NCBI RefSeq assembly: GCF_025837155.1
Contig: NZ_CP107549.1
Span: 3,410,001 to 3,474,000 of the forward strand
Source of the DNA: Pseudomonas sp. Z8(2022)
GTDB lineage: Bacteria; Pseudomonadota; Gammaproteobacteria; Pseudomonadales; Pseudomonadaceae
Direction: 5' to 3'
DNA: 64,000 nucleotides
A program made the translations under genes and the position numbers. This document shows positions 47,124 to 55,380 of the stretch, piece by piece (within the stretch, counting starts at the first letter, position 1; every line of letters begins with the position of its first letter). The notes beneath the pieces were generated by a model that saw only the letters and a program-made list of their open reading frames with translations, ran no database searches and was not told the origin of the DNA.

Positions 47124-47681
47124 ATGAGCAATAACAAAGGTTTCAGCCTCATCGAGGTATTGGTCGCCCTCTTGCTGACCACTGTTGGCGTGCTCGGCAT
47201 GGTTGCCTTGCAAGGACGCAGCATTCAGTACACACAGGATTCAGTTCAGCGCAACACGGCCGTTTCGCTGGCTAACGAGTTGATTGAAATAGCTCGGGCA
47301 AATCCGCAAGCGCTTTACAACTCACCGGCCCCGAAGTTCCCGATCAACAGCGGAATGAAAGAAGACTCTCTCTTTTACAAAGAGAAAGGCGAAGACTTCG
47401 CAGACCGAGAAGCGTGCGTCACCAGCACAACACGCCTTGCCGAAACACCGAAAGAGCAGCGCGACTGCTGGGCCGACAAGGTCGAAGCGATGCTGCCTGG
47501 CGGAGCCACAGTATTCGAGAGCGAGTCCAGCATCTGCCGCAGCTCAACCCCTGGCGACTGTGACGGTGCAGGCTCCATGCTCGAAATTCGCCTCGCCTGG
47601 CAGGTGCGTGACGGCGCCTGCCTAAATGCTGATGACCCGGACTCCACCGTATGCACCTACACCGTTAGGGTAGAACCATGA
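47124..47681 (+). CDS. pilV: Minor pilin PilV
   Basis: A minor pilin of 185 residues from ATG 47124. The leader MSNNKG is cleaved before FSLIEVLVALLLTTVGVLGMVALQ (Glu5 present). Four cysteines in the C-terminal half may form two disulphides. Three in-frame starts lie within 12 nt (GTG 47112, ATG 47118, ATG 47124); GAGA suits the last. The GTG would overlap the fimU stop. It overlaps pilW by four bases. Confidence 0.92.
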   Translation: MSNNKGFSLIEVLVALLLTTVGVLGMVALQGRSIQYTQDSVQRNTAVSLANELIEIARANPQALYNSPAPKFPINSGMKEDSLFYKEKGEDFADREACVTSTTRLAETPKEQRDCWADKVEAMLPGGATVFESESSICRSSTPGDCDGAGSMLEIRLAWQVRDGACLNADDPDSTVCTYTVRVEP

Positions 47682-48526
47682 ATACAGTTAAACGCCAGTT
47701 CGGTCTGTCACTCATCGAGCTGATGATTGCCCTGGCCATAAGCAGCCTGCTAATCCTCGGCATTACTCAAGTCTACATCGACAACAAGCGCAATTACGTA
47801 TTCCAGCAAAGCCAGGCAGGTAACCTGGAAAACAGCCGCTTTGCTTCCTTGATGATCAATGAATACCTGGGGAAAGCCGGGTACAGACGAGATCCCGTAA
47901 TCCTGGTGGAAGAAGCCTTTCCTAGCAGAAATGCTGGTGGTGATTGCCAGGCTTTTGGTGCTGGTCATTCCATCACCGGGTTGGATCCGAGCGTGGGCAG
48001 AGGTTTTTGCATCCGCTACCAGCCGCAGACCAGCGGTGAACTGGATTGTCAGGGGGCAGCCAGCGCGGCATTTGATGACGATGTGGCCTTTTCATCTCCG
48101 CCTGCATCAAGCCTGATAATACTGGCATTCAAGTATGAGCCCAGCACCGACAACGATCTGCCCAACGGCCGCCTGCTTTGCAAGAGCCTTAATGTTTCGT
48201 CCCCACAGTATGGGGAGTTACTTCGCGGAATTGCGGACATGCGTCTGGACTTTGGAGTGGGCGCCTCCGATCTCCTGGAAAAAGAAGTCACTAGTTATAT
48301 TCCTCAGGCAGATTGGACAGCTACGGCTGGCTCAATTCGAAGCGTACGTTACTCCCTGCTGATGGCCAGTCGAAGTAGCCAACGCGATAGTGATGATTCA
48401 AAAATTCTCGACGACTGGCTGGCAACTGCGACCGAGGATGAGAAGACACGCTTGCAGACAGCGGATAGCCGCCGCCTATATCAAGTAACAAGTAGCACGC
48501 AGACAGTCAGGAACCTCATGCCATGA
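47678..48526 (+). CDS. pilW: Minor pilin PilW
   Basis: A 282-residue minor pilin with a larger C-terminal domain. The leader MNTVKRQFG is cleaved before LSLIELMIALAISSLLILG, with leucine instead of phenylalanine at +1 and Glu5 present. Length and start resemble other PilW proteins. It overlaps pilV (ATGA) and pilX by four bases each, showing a tightly coupled operon. Confidence 0.92.
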   Translation: MNTVKRQFGLSLIELMIALAISSLLILGITQVYIDNKRNYVFQQSQAGNLENSRFASLMINEYLGKAGYRRDPVILVEEAFPSRNAGGDCQAFGAGHSITGLDPSVGRGFCIRYQPQTSGELDCQGAASAAFDDDVAFSSPPASSLIILAFKYEPSTDNDLPNGRLLCKSLNVSSPQYGELLRGIADMRLDFGVGASDLLEKEVTSYIPQADWTATAGSIRSVRYSLLMASRSSQRDSDDSKILDDWLATATEDEKTRLQTADSRRLYQVTSSTQTVRNLMP

Positions 48527-49149
48527 GAGCCATCACCTATCAAAAACAAAGAGGTGCAGTTCTGTTCATCGCCCTCATCATGCTGCTTGTACTGACATTA
48601 CTTGCGATCAACAGCATGCGCGGGGTGACCCTGGAAACACGCATCACTGCCAATCGCGCTCAGGAGACAAAACTTATCAACGTCGCCGACGCCGCTTTGC
48701 GTGAGGCCGAGTTTCGTTACTACGGGCCGGGTAATATTCGCGACAAACTAGAACCAAAAGCCGCCAACTGCAGTACGAACAACACACTGAACGTCAATGG
48801 CATCAATAAACCATGCCTTCTTGCCATACAAAACAGCAACCTCCTCGACTTCGTTAACAACCCGAAAGAGGCAAATGAAGACTACCTCGGCGACAGCTCA
48901 TCAGGGGGCCTGCTCTGGATGCCTTATCGCGGAACCGACGCTCAAGCAAGCACACAGGCGAGCGCCCAAACAGACGCCCACTGGAACAGCATACGAGCAG
49001 GCGAAGCAGGTAACGCGGCAGTCAATGCCGAATACGGGATGGTTGCCGAAGGCCAGGGCACCTATTTCTACATGAACAATGGCAAGGCTGGAGAGGTTTT
49101 GTTCCTGCAGTCTACGAACGCCAACATCTACCTTGGTATCAACAACTGA
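48523..49149 (+). CDS. pilX: Minor pilin PilX
   Basis: A 208-residue minor pilin. The leader MRAITYQKQRG is followed by AVLFIALIMLLVLTLLAINSM. Position 5 is isoleucine in place of glutamate, as is usual for PilX/GspK-type tip pilins, fitting a place at the very tip. Cysteines near 86 and 99 may pair. It overlaps pilW and precedes pilY1 by 11 nt. Confidence 0.91.
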   Translation: MRAITYQKQRGAVLFIALIMLLVLTLLAINSMRGVTLETRITANRAQETKLINVADAALREAEFRYYGPGNIRDKLEPKAANCSTNNTLNVNGINKPCLLAIQNSNLLDFVNNPKEANEDYLGDSSSGGLLWMPYRGTDAQASTQASAQTDAHWNSIRAGEAGNAAVNAEYGMVAEGQGTYFYMNNGKAGEVLFLQSTNANIYLGINN

Positions 49150-49160
49150 GCACCGATATC

Positions 49161-52100
49161 ATGAACCGTTTCCTTAGCTCTTCTCTCGCCAAGACTATTT
49201 CATATGCCTTGTTTGGTACTACGCTGCTGAGTGCCGCCGACGCCTATGCTACCGTCTCGCAAAGCCCGCTCAGCCTTACCGTGGGCGTTCCACCGAATCT
49301 TATTCTGACACTGGACGAATCCGGCAGTATGTCCTGGGGTTTTGTCCCGGATACAGTAGAAAGTAGTGTTATCAGCGGGTCCAACATTACACGCCTTTAC
49401 GCAGCCCCTGCGTTCAACCCGATGTATTACAATCCCAACACCCAATACACGATCCCACCATTTTTCGACGTCAATGGCGACGAGGTACAACTATCCACTA
49501 GCTTCACCAGCGCGCCAATCAACGGTTTCAGACCAAATGACGGGACGCTTAATCTTGCGGATTATTACCGACCGACGGGCAAGGAATATCGCATGCCCAC
49601 GGGAGCCCATAACCGGCTCAACGGCCCGGCTGCCGATTTCCAAGTGGACATCAGCTTCTCATCAAATGGCACTAAGACTGCGACCAGTGCCGCGGGAATT
49701 AATTTCGAAGTAACACGTTCAGGAAGCTTTACCCTTAATTACACCTGCCAGATAAAAACTGGCGGACCGGTTACAGACACCACTAATTTCTCCTGTTCAA
49801 GAAGCAATAATACCTACACAGCCAGAACCCCTGCCTACTACTACATATTTGATCAGTCTCTTTCCGGCTGCAACAACTCAATATCCAACACCAGCTGCTA
49901 CAAACTTAAGTTTGTAGAGGATAGTGAAAAGGAGAATTTTGCGGTCTGGTATTCTTTTTACAGAACCAGAGCTCTGGCAACTCTCTCCGCTACCAGTTTG
50001 TCCTTTGCCCAACTGTCGCCGGCAATCCGCATGACATGGCAGAACCTCGATACCTGCAAGACGTTCAATGGCGGAGACACGACAAACTGCAAGGACAACC
50101 GTTTCCGGCAGTATGACCAGCAGCATAAAGGGCAGTTCTATAGCTGGCTGAAGGATATTTACTTCAACAAAGGGACGCCACTGCCTGCAGCCATGAAGAG
50201 AGCGGGTGAATTTCTAAAACAGGATGTTGCCTGGCAAAAATACCCAAACAGCCGCGATTCCTCCAACAGAAATACAACTGACAACACCTACGCCTGCCGG
50301 GCCAGCTACCACATTCTGATGACCGATGGCATGTGGAATGAGACAGCGACCAATCCTGCTTCCTTCAAGCACGACGGCAACAACATAGATCTGCCTGACG
50401 GCAAAGTCTATACGAACAAACACCCCTACTATGACAGCCAGAGCAGCACACTCGCAGACTTGGCGATGCATTATTGGGCAACGGATCTTAATCCTAATCT
50501 CAACAATAAGCTGCCGGCTTACATTCCATTCAAGAGTGGAGACACCACTACAGACTATTGGGATCCTCGTAACGACCCTGCAACCTGGCAGCACATGACC
50601 AATTTTGTCATGGGACTTGGCTTAACCAACTCGCTGAACAGATCCGATATTCCGTGGGAAGGCAGCACTCATTCAGGCGCCGGCTATGAAGCTCTTGCTG
50701 CAGGCACGGTAAATTGGCCACAGGCATCCAGTGGTAGCAACAACAATGTCTACGACCTCTGGCACTCGGCTATCAATTCCCGAGGTGAATTCTTCAGCGC
50801 CGACAGTCCGGAAGCAATGGTCCAGGCGTTCGATGATGTCCTCTCGCGTATTGCTGACCGCAAATCGACAGCCGCTCGGCCGGCTATTAACTCAGGCCAA
50901 ATCAGCACGGATGAGGATGATAATGGCGTTGTAAAAACCGTTTCCTATCAGACTTCCTACGCCAGTGACGACAACTGGTCTGGTGATGTGAAGCGCTTTG
51001 AAAAAGGGTGGAACTCGCAGACCAATACCTTTGAAACACAGGAAATCTGGAGTGCCAAGAACCAGGTTCCCGGCGCAGCAAGCCGAAGAATAAAAATTGC
51101 GGGCGATAGCAACAGCGGGCTGGTGGACTTCACCTGGGCGAATGCGGGGTCAAGCGGAACCGTAGGCACGCTGGCCTATTTCCTGAGCCGTGACCCGGAA
51201 AACGGCAACGTCGTGGATAGCAAAGGCTCGCAACGCCTCGATTATTTGCGTGGTGTCCGTACGGGTGAAGGTACTACTTTCCGCCAACGCAGCGGTGTAC
51301 TGGGAGACTTTTACTCCTCTACACCGGCGGTCGTTTCCGGCCCGCGTTATCTGATCGATTTTTCCAACCGACTGGAAGGCAACACAGCCTACAGCACCTT
51401 TGCTCAGAGCATTGCCGAACGTCGTCCCCGTATATACGTGGGCGGAAACGATGGCATGCTCCATGGATTCAATGCCAATACCGGTGTCGAAGAATTCGCG
51501 TTCATTCCTACTGAGGTATTTCACAAGCTCAACAAGCTGACCGGTGCCAATTACAGCCATGAGTTCTATGTCGATGGTCCGCCTGTTGTCGCTGATGTAT
51601 TCAACGGCACCGAGTGGCGCACCATTCTCGTGGGTACACTCAAGGCTGGCGGCAAATCCATATTCGCCCTGGATGTAACAACCCCCGGCGAAGAGGAGCT
51701 GTTGTGGGAATTTAATGACAGCGACCTACCAGACCATGCAGAAGCCAGAATGGGCTACAGCTTCTCCCAGCCGACCATTGCTCGCTTGCACACTGGGACC
51801 TGGGCTGTTGTGTTTGGCAACGGTTATGAAAGCGCCAACAATACCAATGGCAAGGCAGCACTATTTATTGTCGACGCCATGGAAGGGACTCTTCTCAAGA
51901 GCCTTGAAGTTTCTGGTGTAGAAGGCGTAGCCAATGGTCTGTCCACACCCAAGCTCGGTGATTACAACGGCGACGGTGTAGCCGATTACGCCTATGCAGG
52001 CGACCTGCAAGGCAACGTCTGGCGTTTCGATCTGCTACGAAACGGCCGCACTGACAGCACCCCTTTCACTCGGGAGGATGATGGTGATACAGCTATTGAT

Positions 52101-52859
52101 GACTTCGAAGTAGCCTATGACGGTGAGCCGCTGTTCAGCGCCACCTCAAGCAACAACGATAGCCGGCAACCCATTACGTCTGCTCCCAGCCTGGTTCGCC
52201 ACCCAACCGGTGTTGGATACCTGGTGATCTTTGGCACGGGCAAGTTCTTCGAAACCAATGACAAGGACGGCGACAAAACGATGCCCCAGACCGTTTATGG
52301 CATCTGGGACAAGCAGACGCTTGGCGAAGAGGCAAGCGCTCCAAATATCACTCGCAGCAGTCTGCAGGAACAGGAAATTACCAACCAGGTAACGGTGGCC
52401 GCCGATGGCTCATCTCGACAAGGCTTGGTTATCAGCAATAACGCTATTGACTGGAGTGGATCACCTACGCAGGCCGCGCAAAATGGCTGGTGGCTCGATC
52501 TTCGCAAGAGCGAGGGCGAAATGGTGGTAGAGAACATGTCGCAACTGGGCCGCACGGTTTTCTTCCAGACCCTGATCCCCAATGACGACCCATGCGGTGA
52601 CGGCGCGACCAACTGGACCTTCGCCATCAACCCGTTTACAGGCGGCAGAACGCCTCACAACGCTTTCGACTACACCCCGACATCCGATGTAGGCACCAAC
52701 AACATCTCGGCTATTCGTCAGGACGGTGAAGGTGGTGGCACGCTGTCGCAGAACTCTGACAACTCGTTCCAGTACTGCACCGGGCAGGAATGCACCAATA
52801 TCTATCCGGACCCATCCAGCATTGGACGTCAAAGCTGGCGCCGAGTCGGGCTTGAGTGA
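49161..52859 (+). CDS. pilY1: Type IV pilus tip adhesin PilY1
   Basis: A 1232-residue secreted tip protein. Signal peptide to about residue 30 (AYA). A VWA-like N-terminal region has a MIDAS motif D52-E-S54-G-S56; many Ser/Asn/Thr and several cysteines fill about 130-420. The C-terminal half is a PilC-type beta-propeller (about 690-1180) with a canonical calcium loop D934-Y-N-G-D-G-V-A-D942. It acts in adhesion, surface sensing and pilus extension. Base composition is markedly more AT-rich than in the alginate genes. No strong ribosome site is seen. Confidence 0.93.
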   Translation: MNRFLSSSLAKTISYALFGTTLLSAADAYATVSQSPLSLTVGVPPNLILTLDESGSMSWGFVPDTVESSVISGSNITRLYAAPAFNPMYYNPNTQYTIPPFFDVNGDEVQLSTSFTSAPINGFRPNDGTLNLADYYRPTGKEYRMPTGAHNRLNGPAADFQVDISFSSNGTKTATSAAGINFEVTRSGSFTLNYTCQIKTGGPVTDTTNFSCSRSNNTYTARTPAYYYIFDQSLSGCNNSISNTSCYKLKFVEDSEKENFAVWYSFYRTRALATLSATSLSFAQLSPAIRMTWQNLDTCKTFNGGDTTNCKDNRFRQYDQQHKGQFYSWLKDIYFNKGTPLPAAMKRAGEFLKQDVAWQKYPNSRDSSNRNTTDNTYACRASYHILMTDGMWNETATNPASFKHDGNNIDLPDGKVYTNKHPYYDSQSSTLADLAMHYWATDLNPNLNNKLPAYIPFKSGDTTTDYWDPRNDPATWQHMTNFVMGLGLTNSLNRSDIPWEGSTHSGAGYEALAAGTVNWPQASSGSNNNVYDLWHSAINSRGEFFSADSPEAMVQAFDDVLSRIADRKSTAARPAINSGQISTDEDDNGVVKTVSYQTSYASDDNWSGDVKRFEKGWNSQTNTFETQEIWSAKNQVPGAASRRIKIAGDSNSGLVDFTWANAGSSGTVGTLAYFLSRDPENGNVVDSKGSQRLDYLRGVRTGEGTTFRQRSGVLGDFYSSTPAVVSGPRYLIDFSNRLEGNTAYSTFAQSIAERRPRIYVGGNDGMLHGFNANTGVEEFAFIPTEVFHKLNKLTGANYSHEFYVDGPPVVADVFNGTEWRTILVGTLKAGGKSIFALDVTTPGEEELLWEFNDSDLPDHAEARMGYSFSQPTIARLHTGTWAVVFGNGYESANNTNGKAALFIVDAMEGTLLKSLEVSGVEGVANGLSTPKLGDYNGDGVADYAYAGDLQGNVWRFDLLRNGRTDSTPFTREDDGDTAIDDFEVAYDGEPLFSATSSNNDSRQPITSAPSLVRHPTGVGYLVIFGTGKFFETNDKDGDKTMPQTVYGIWDKQTLGEEASAPNITRSSLQEQEITNQVTVAADGSSRQGLVISNNAIDWSGSPTQAAQNGWWLDLRKSEGEMVVENMSQLGRTVFFQTLIPNDDPCGDGATNWTFAINPFTGGRTPHNAFDYTPTSDVGTNNISAIRQDGEGGGTLSQNSDNSFQYCTGQECTNIYPDPSSIGRQSWRRVGLE

Positions 52860-52887
52860 AGAAGAATAAACAGCTATGGAGTATTCG

Positions 52888-53301
52888 ATGAAACCTGCTC
52901 AAACCGGCTTCACCCTGATTGAAGTCATGATAGTGGTCGTGGTCATAGCCATTCTGGCCTCGATCGCCTACCCGAGCTATACGGAGTACGTGCAACGAGC
53001 AAACCGAAGCGAAGGCCAGGCTCTGCTGGCCGACGCTTCGGCTCGCCAGGAACGCTACTTTGCGCAAAATAATGTCTATGTCACCAGCAATAGCGACTTG
53101 GGCAAACTGGGGCTCGGCGGAAACACCTCCGAAACGGGCAAGTACACGCTTTCCGTCGCCAGCGCAAGTGGGGACGGCGGTTATACGTTGACGGCCACCA
53201 ATACGTTCAACGATACAAAGTGCGGTAACTTGACACTCAACGCCATGGGTGAAAAAGGTGTTACCGCTTCTGGCGCTTCCGTAAGTAACTGCTGGAAATA
53301 G
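52888..53301 (+). CDS. pilE: Minor pilin PilE
   Basis: A 137-residue type IVa minor pilin. The leader MKPAQTG is cleaved before FTLIEVMIVVVVIAILASIAYPSY with Glu5. The C-terminal disulphide is probably between C near 112 (KCGN) and the final NCWK. GGAG lies 6 nt before ATG 52888; an earlier ATG at 52876 is possible. It follows pilY1 by 28 nt, so no pilY2 lies between them. A strong terminator follows. Confidence 0.92.
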   Translation: MKPAQTGFTLIEVMIVVVVIAILASIAYPSYTEYVQRANRSEGQALLADASARQERYFAQNNVYVTSNSDLGKLGLGGNTSETGKYTLSVASASGDGGYTLTATNTFNDTKCGNLTLNAMGEKGVTASGASVSNCWK

Positions 53302-53316
53302 TGCCTGCGGCAAATT

Positions 53317-53354
53317 AAAGCCCCCGCCAGATCGCTCTGACGGGGGCTTTTTTC
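53317..53354. terminator. Bidirectional intrinsic terminator between pilE and ispH
   Basis: AAAGCCCCCG at 53317-53326 pairs with CGGGGGCTTT at 53341-53350; an inner CAGA/TCTG stem is separated by one mismatch. T-runs on both strands. It ends the pilin operon and the convergent ispH transcript. Confidence 0.92.
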
Positions 53355-54298
53355 TATAACGCCTTAACCCGCAACTCCTTCGGCATCGAGAACGTGATGT
53401 TCTCCGGCCTTCCGTCCAGCTCTGTCTCCCCTTCCGCCCCCCAGGCGCGCAACTGGTCGACCACCCCGCGCACCAGCACCTCAGGTGCCGACGCCCCGGC
53501 CGTGATGCCGATCCCTTTCGTACCTTCGAACCACTCACGCTTGAGGTCTTCGGCGCCGTCGATCAGGTAGGCTGGTGTGCCCATGCGCTCGGCCAGTTCG
53601 CGCAGGCGGTTGGAGTTGGAGCTGTTCGGGCTGCCCACCACCAGCAGCACATCGCATTCACTGGCCAGTTGCTTGACCGCATCCTGACGATTCTGCGTTG
53701 CGTAGCAAATGTCGTCCTTGCGTGGACCGCCGATGGCCGGGAACTTGGCCCGCAGGGCGTCGATCACCTTGCTGGTGTCGTCCATCGACAGGGTGGTCTG
53801 GGTGACGAACGCCAGGTTATCGGGATTGCGCACCTGCAATTCGGCAACGTCCTCCTCGTCTTCAACCAAGTAGATGGCGCCACCATTGCTCGCGTCGTAC
53901 TGGCCCATGGTGCCTTCGACTTCCGGGTGACCTTCATGGCCAATGAGGATGCACTCGCGCCCCTCACGGCTGTAGCGCACCACTTCCATATGCACCTTGG
54001 TCACCAGCGGGCAGGTGGCGTCGAAGACTTTCAGACCACGGCGGGCCGCCTCGTCGCGCACGGCCTTGGAAACCCCGTGGGCACTGAATATGACAATGAC
54101 GTCGTCCGGCACCTGATCCAGCTCTTCGACGAATACCGCGCCACGGGCACGCAGATCCTCGACCACGAACTTGTTGTGCACCACTTCATGGCGCACGTAG
54201 ATCGGTGGGCCGAACACTTCCAGCGCGCGGTTGACGATCTCGATGGCGCGATCGACGCCTGCGCAGAAGCCGCGGGGGTTGGCGAGTTTGATATGCAT
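53354..54298 (-). CDS. ispH: 4-hydroxy-3-methylbut-2-enyl diphosphate reductase IspH
   Basis: Last enzyme of the MEP isoprenoid pathway, an iron-sulphur protein that makes IPP and DMAPP. The 314-residue protein has the three cluster cysteines: C12 in [10 protein letters not shown], one in [11 protein letters not shown] (about 96) and one in [11 protein letters not shown] (about 197). The substrate loop [11 protein letters not shown] is intact. It is the last gene of the ribF-ileS-lspA-fkpB-ispH string, separated from fkpB by a 138-nt gap with repeats. Confidence 0.96.
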   Translation of the reverse strand: MHIKLANPRGFCAGVDRAIEIVNRALEVFGPPIYVRHEVVHNKFVVEDLRARGAVFVEELDQVPDDVIVIFSAHGVSKAVRDEAARRGLKVFDATCPLVTKVHMEVVRYSREGRECILIGHEGHPEVEGTMGQYDASNGGAIYLVEDEEDVAELQVRNPDNLAFVTQTTLSMDDTSKVIDALRAKFPAIGGPRKDDICYATQNRQDAVKQLASECDVLLVVGSPNSSNSNRLRELAERMGTPAYLIDGAEDLKREWFEGTKGIGITAGASAPEVLVRGVVDQLRAWGAEGETELDGRPENITFSMPKELRVKAL

Positions 54299-54361
54299 GC
54301 AAGACGTCTCGCGATAATTCGAGGGATCGGCCCAAAGCTGTTGAGCGATCCCGAAAGTCGA

Positions 54362-54386
54362 AGCCTGCGCGCAATGCGTGCAGGCT
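54362..54386. repeat. Hairpin in the fkpB-ispH gap
   Basis: AGCCTGCGCGC at 54362-54372 pairs with GCGTGCAGGCT at 54376-54386 around AAT, an 11-bp stem with one G-T pair. It stands about 64 nt before the ispH start in the transcribed direction. No T-run, so it is more likely a repeat or mRNA-stability element. Confidence 0.6.
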
Positions 54387-54395
54387 GCAAGAAAA

Positions 54396-54423
54396 GCTCG
54401 CGGCTAAAGCCGCTCCTACAGGG
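54396..54423. repeat. Pseudomonas REP element
   Basis: The sequence CTCGCGGCTAAAGCCGCTCC then TACAGGG is the well-known Pseudomonas REP core (GCGG-loop-CCGCTCCTACAGG type). Stem GCGGCT (54400-54405) and AGCCGC (54408-54413). It sits in the fkpB-ispH gap next to a second hairpin. Confidence 0.85.
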
Positions 54424-54436
54424 TCGGCACTACTAT

Positions 54437-54874
54437 TTAGAGCGCCTTGACCCCGATGATTTCCACGTCGAACTGCAGCGTCTTGCCGGCCAGCGGGTGG
54501 TTGAAGTCGATGGTGACCTGCTTGTCATCGAATGCCTTGACCACGCCCGGCAGCTCGGCATTGGCAGCGTCGTTGAAGATCACCAGCAGCCCTTCGGAAA
54601 GCTCCATGCCCTCGAACTGGCTGCGCGACATGATCTGCACGTTCTGCGGGTTCGGCTGGCCGAAACCCTGCTCCGGCTGTACCTGCACGCTGCGTTTGTC
54701 GCCGGCCTTGAAGCCGTAAAGCGCCTGTTCGAAACCAGGCAGCAGGTTGCCGTCGCCGACCTTGAAGGTGGCCGGTTGCTTGTCGAACGTGCTGTCGACC
54801 ACATCGCCGTTTTCCAGCTTGAGGGCGAAGTGCAGGGTCACTTCCCTGTCCGGACCGATGCGTACGTCTGTCAT
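54437..54874 (-). CDS. fkpB: FKBP-type peptidyl-prolyl isomerase FkpB (SlpA)
   Basis: A 145-residue SlyD-like FKBP with an inserted IF domain (about 70-125). The FKBP core reads LENGDVVDSTFDKQPATFKVGDGNLLPGFEQAL with the usual pocket residues. There is no histidine-rich metal tail, which separates it from SlyD. It lies between lspA (4-nt overlap) and ispH, the conserved gammaproteobacterial position. Confidence 0.94.
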   Translation of the reverse strand: MTDVRIGPDREVTLHFALKLENGDVVDSTFDKQPATFKVGDGNLLPGFEQALYGFKAGDKRSVQVQPEQGFGQPNPQNVQIMSRSQFEGMELSEGLLVIFNDAANAELPGVVKAFDDKQVTIDFNHPLAGKTLQFDVEIIGVKAL

Positions 54875-55380
54875 TGCGCAGCCTCCTTCGCGGACTTGTC
54901 GCTCTTGAACATATCCAGTGCCAGCAGAATGGCACCGATGGTGATGAAGGTGTCGGCCAGGTTGAAAGCCGGGAAGAACCAGCGGCTCTGCCAGTGCACC
55001 AGAATGAAGTCGACCACGTGGCCGAGCACCACGCGGTCATAAAGATTGCCCAGCGCACCACCGAGGACCATGGCCAGGGCCACGGCCAGCAGCGTTTCGT
55101 GGCGCTTGAGACGCTTGAGCCAGACCACCAGCACGACGCTGACGACAATGGCGATGGCCGCGAAGAACCAGCGCTGCCAGCCGTCTGCATCGGCCAGGAA
55201 GCTGAACGCAGCACCGGTGTTGTAGGCCAGGGTCCAGTCGAAGTAACCCGGAATGACTTCGATGCGCTGATACATGCTCAGGCCGCTCTCGAAGATGTCC
55301 TTGGTCACCCGATCGACGATCAGGATCAGCGCGCTCAGCAGCAGCCAGGGCAGATGTCCGAAACGCGAGGTCTCAGGCAT
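54871..55380 (-). CDS. lspA: Lipoprotein signal peptidase LspA
   Basis: Inner-membrane aspartyl protease that cuts signal peptides from lipoproteins such as AlgK and BamD. The 169-residue protein has four membrane segments, an early D in [11 protein letters not shown] and the catalytic pair in [15 protein letters not shown] and [12 protein letters not shown]. It overlaps ileS by 8 nt and fkpB by 4 nt, so the genes are coupled. Confidence 0.95.
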   Translation of the reverse strand: MPETSRFGHLPWLLLSALILIVDRVTKDIFESGLSMYQRIEVIPGYFDWTLAYNTGAAFSFLADADGWQRWFFAAIAIVVSVVLVVWLKRLKRHETLLAVALAMVLGGALGNLYDRVVLGHVVDFILVHWQSRWFFPAFNLADTFITIGAILLALDMFKSDKSAKEAAQ

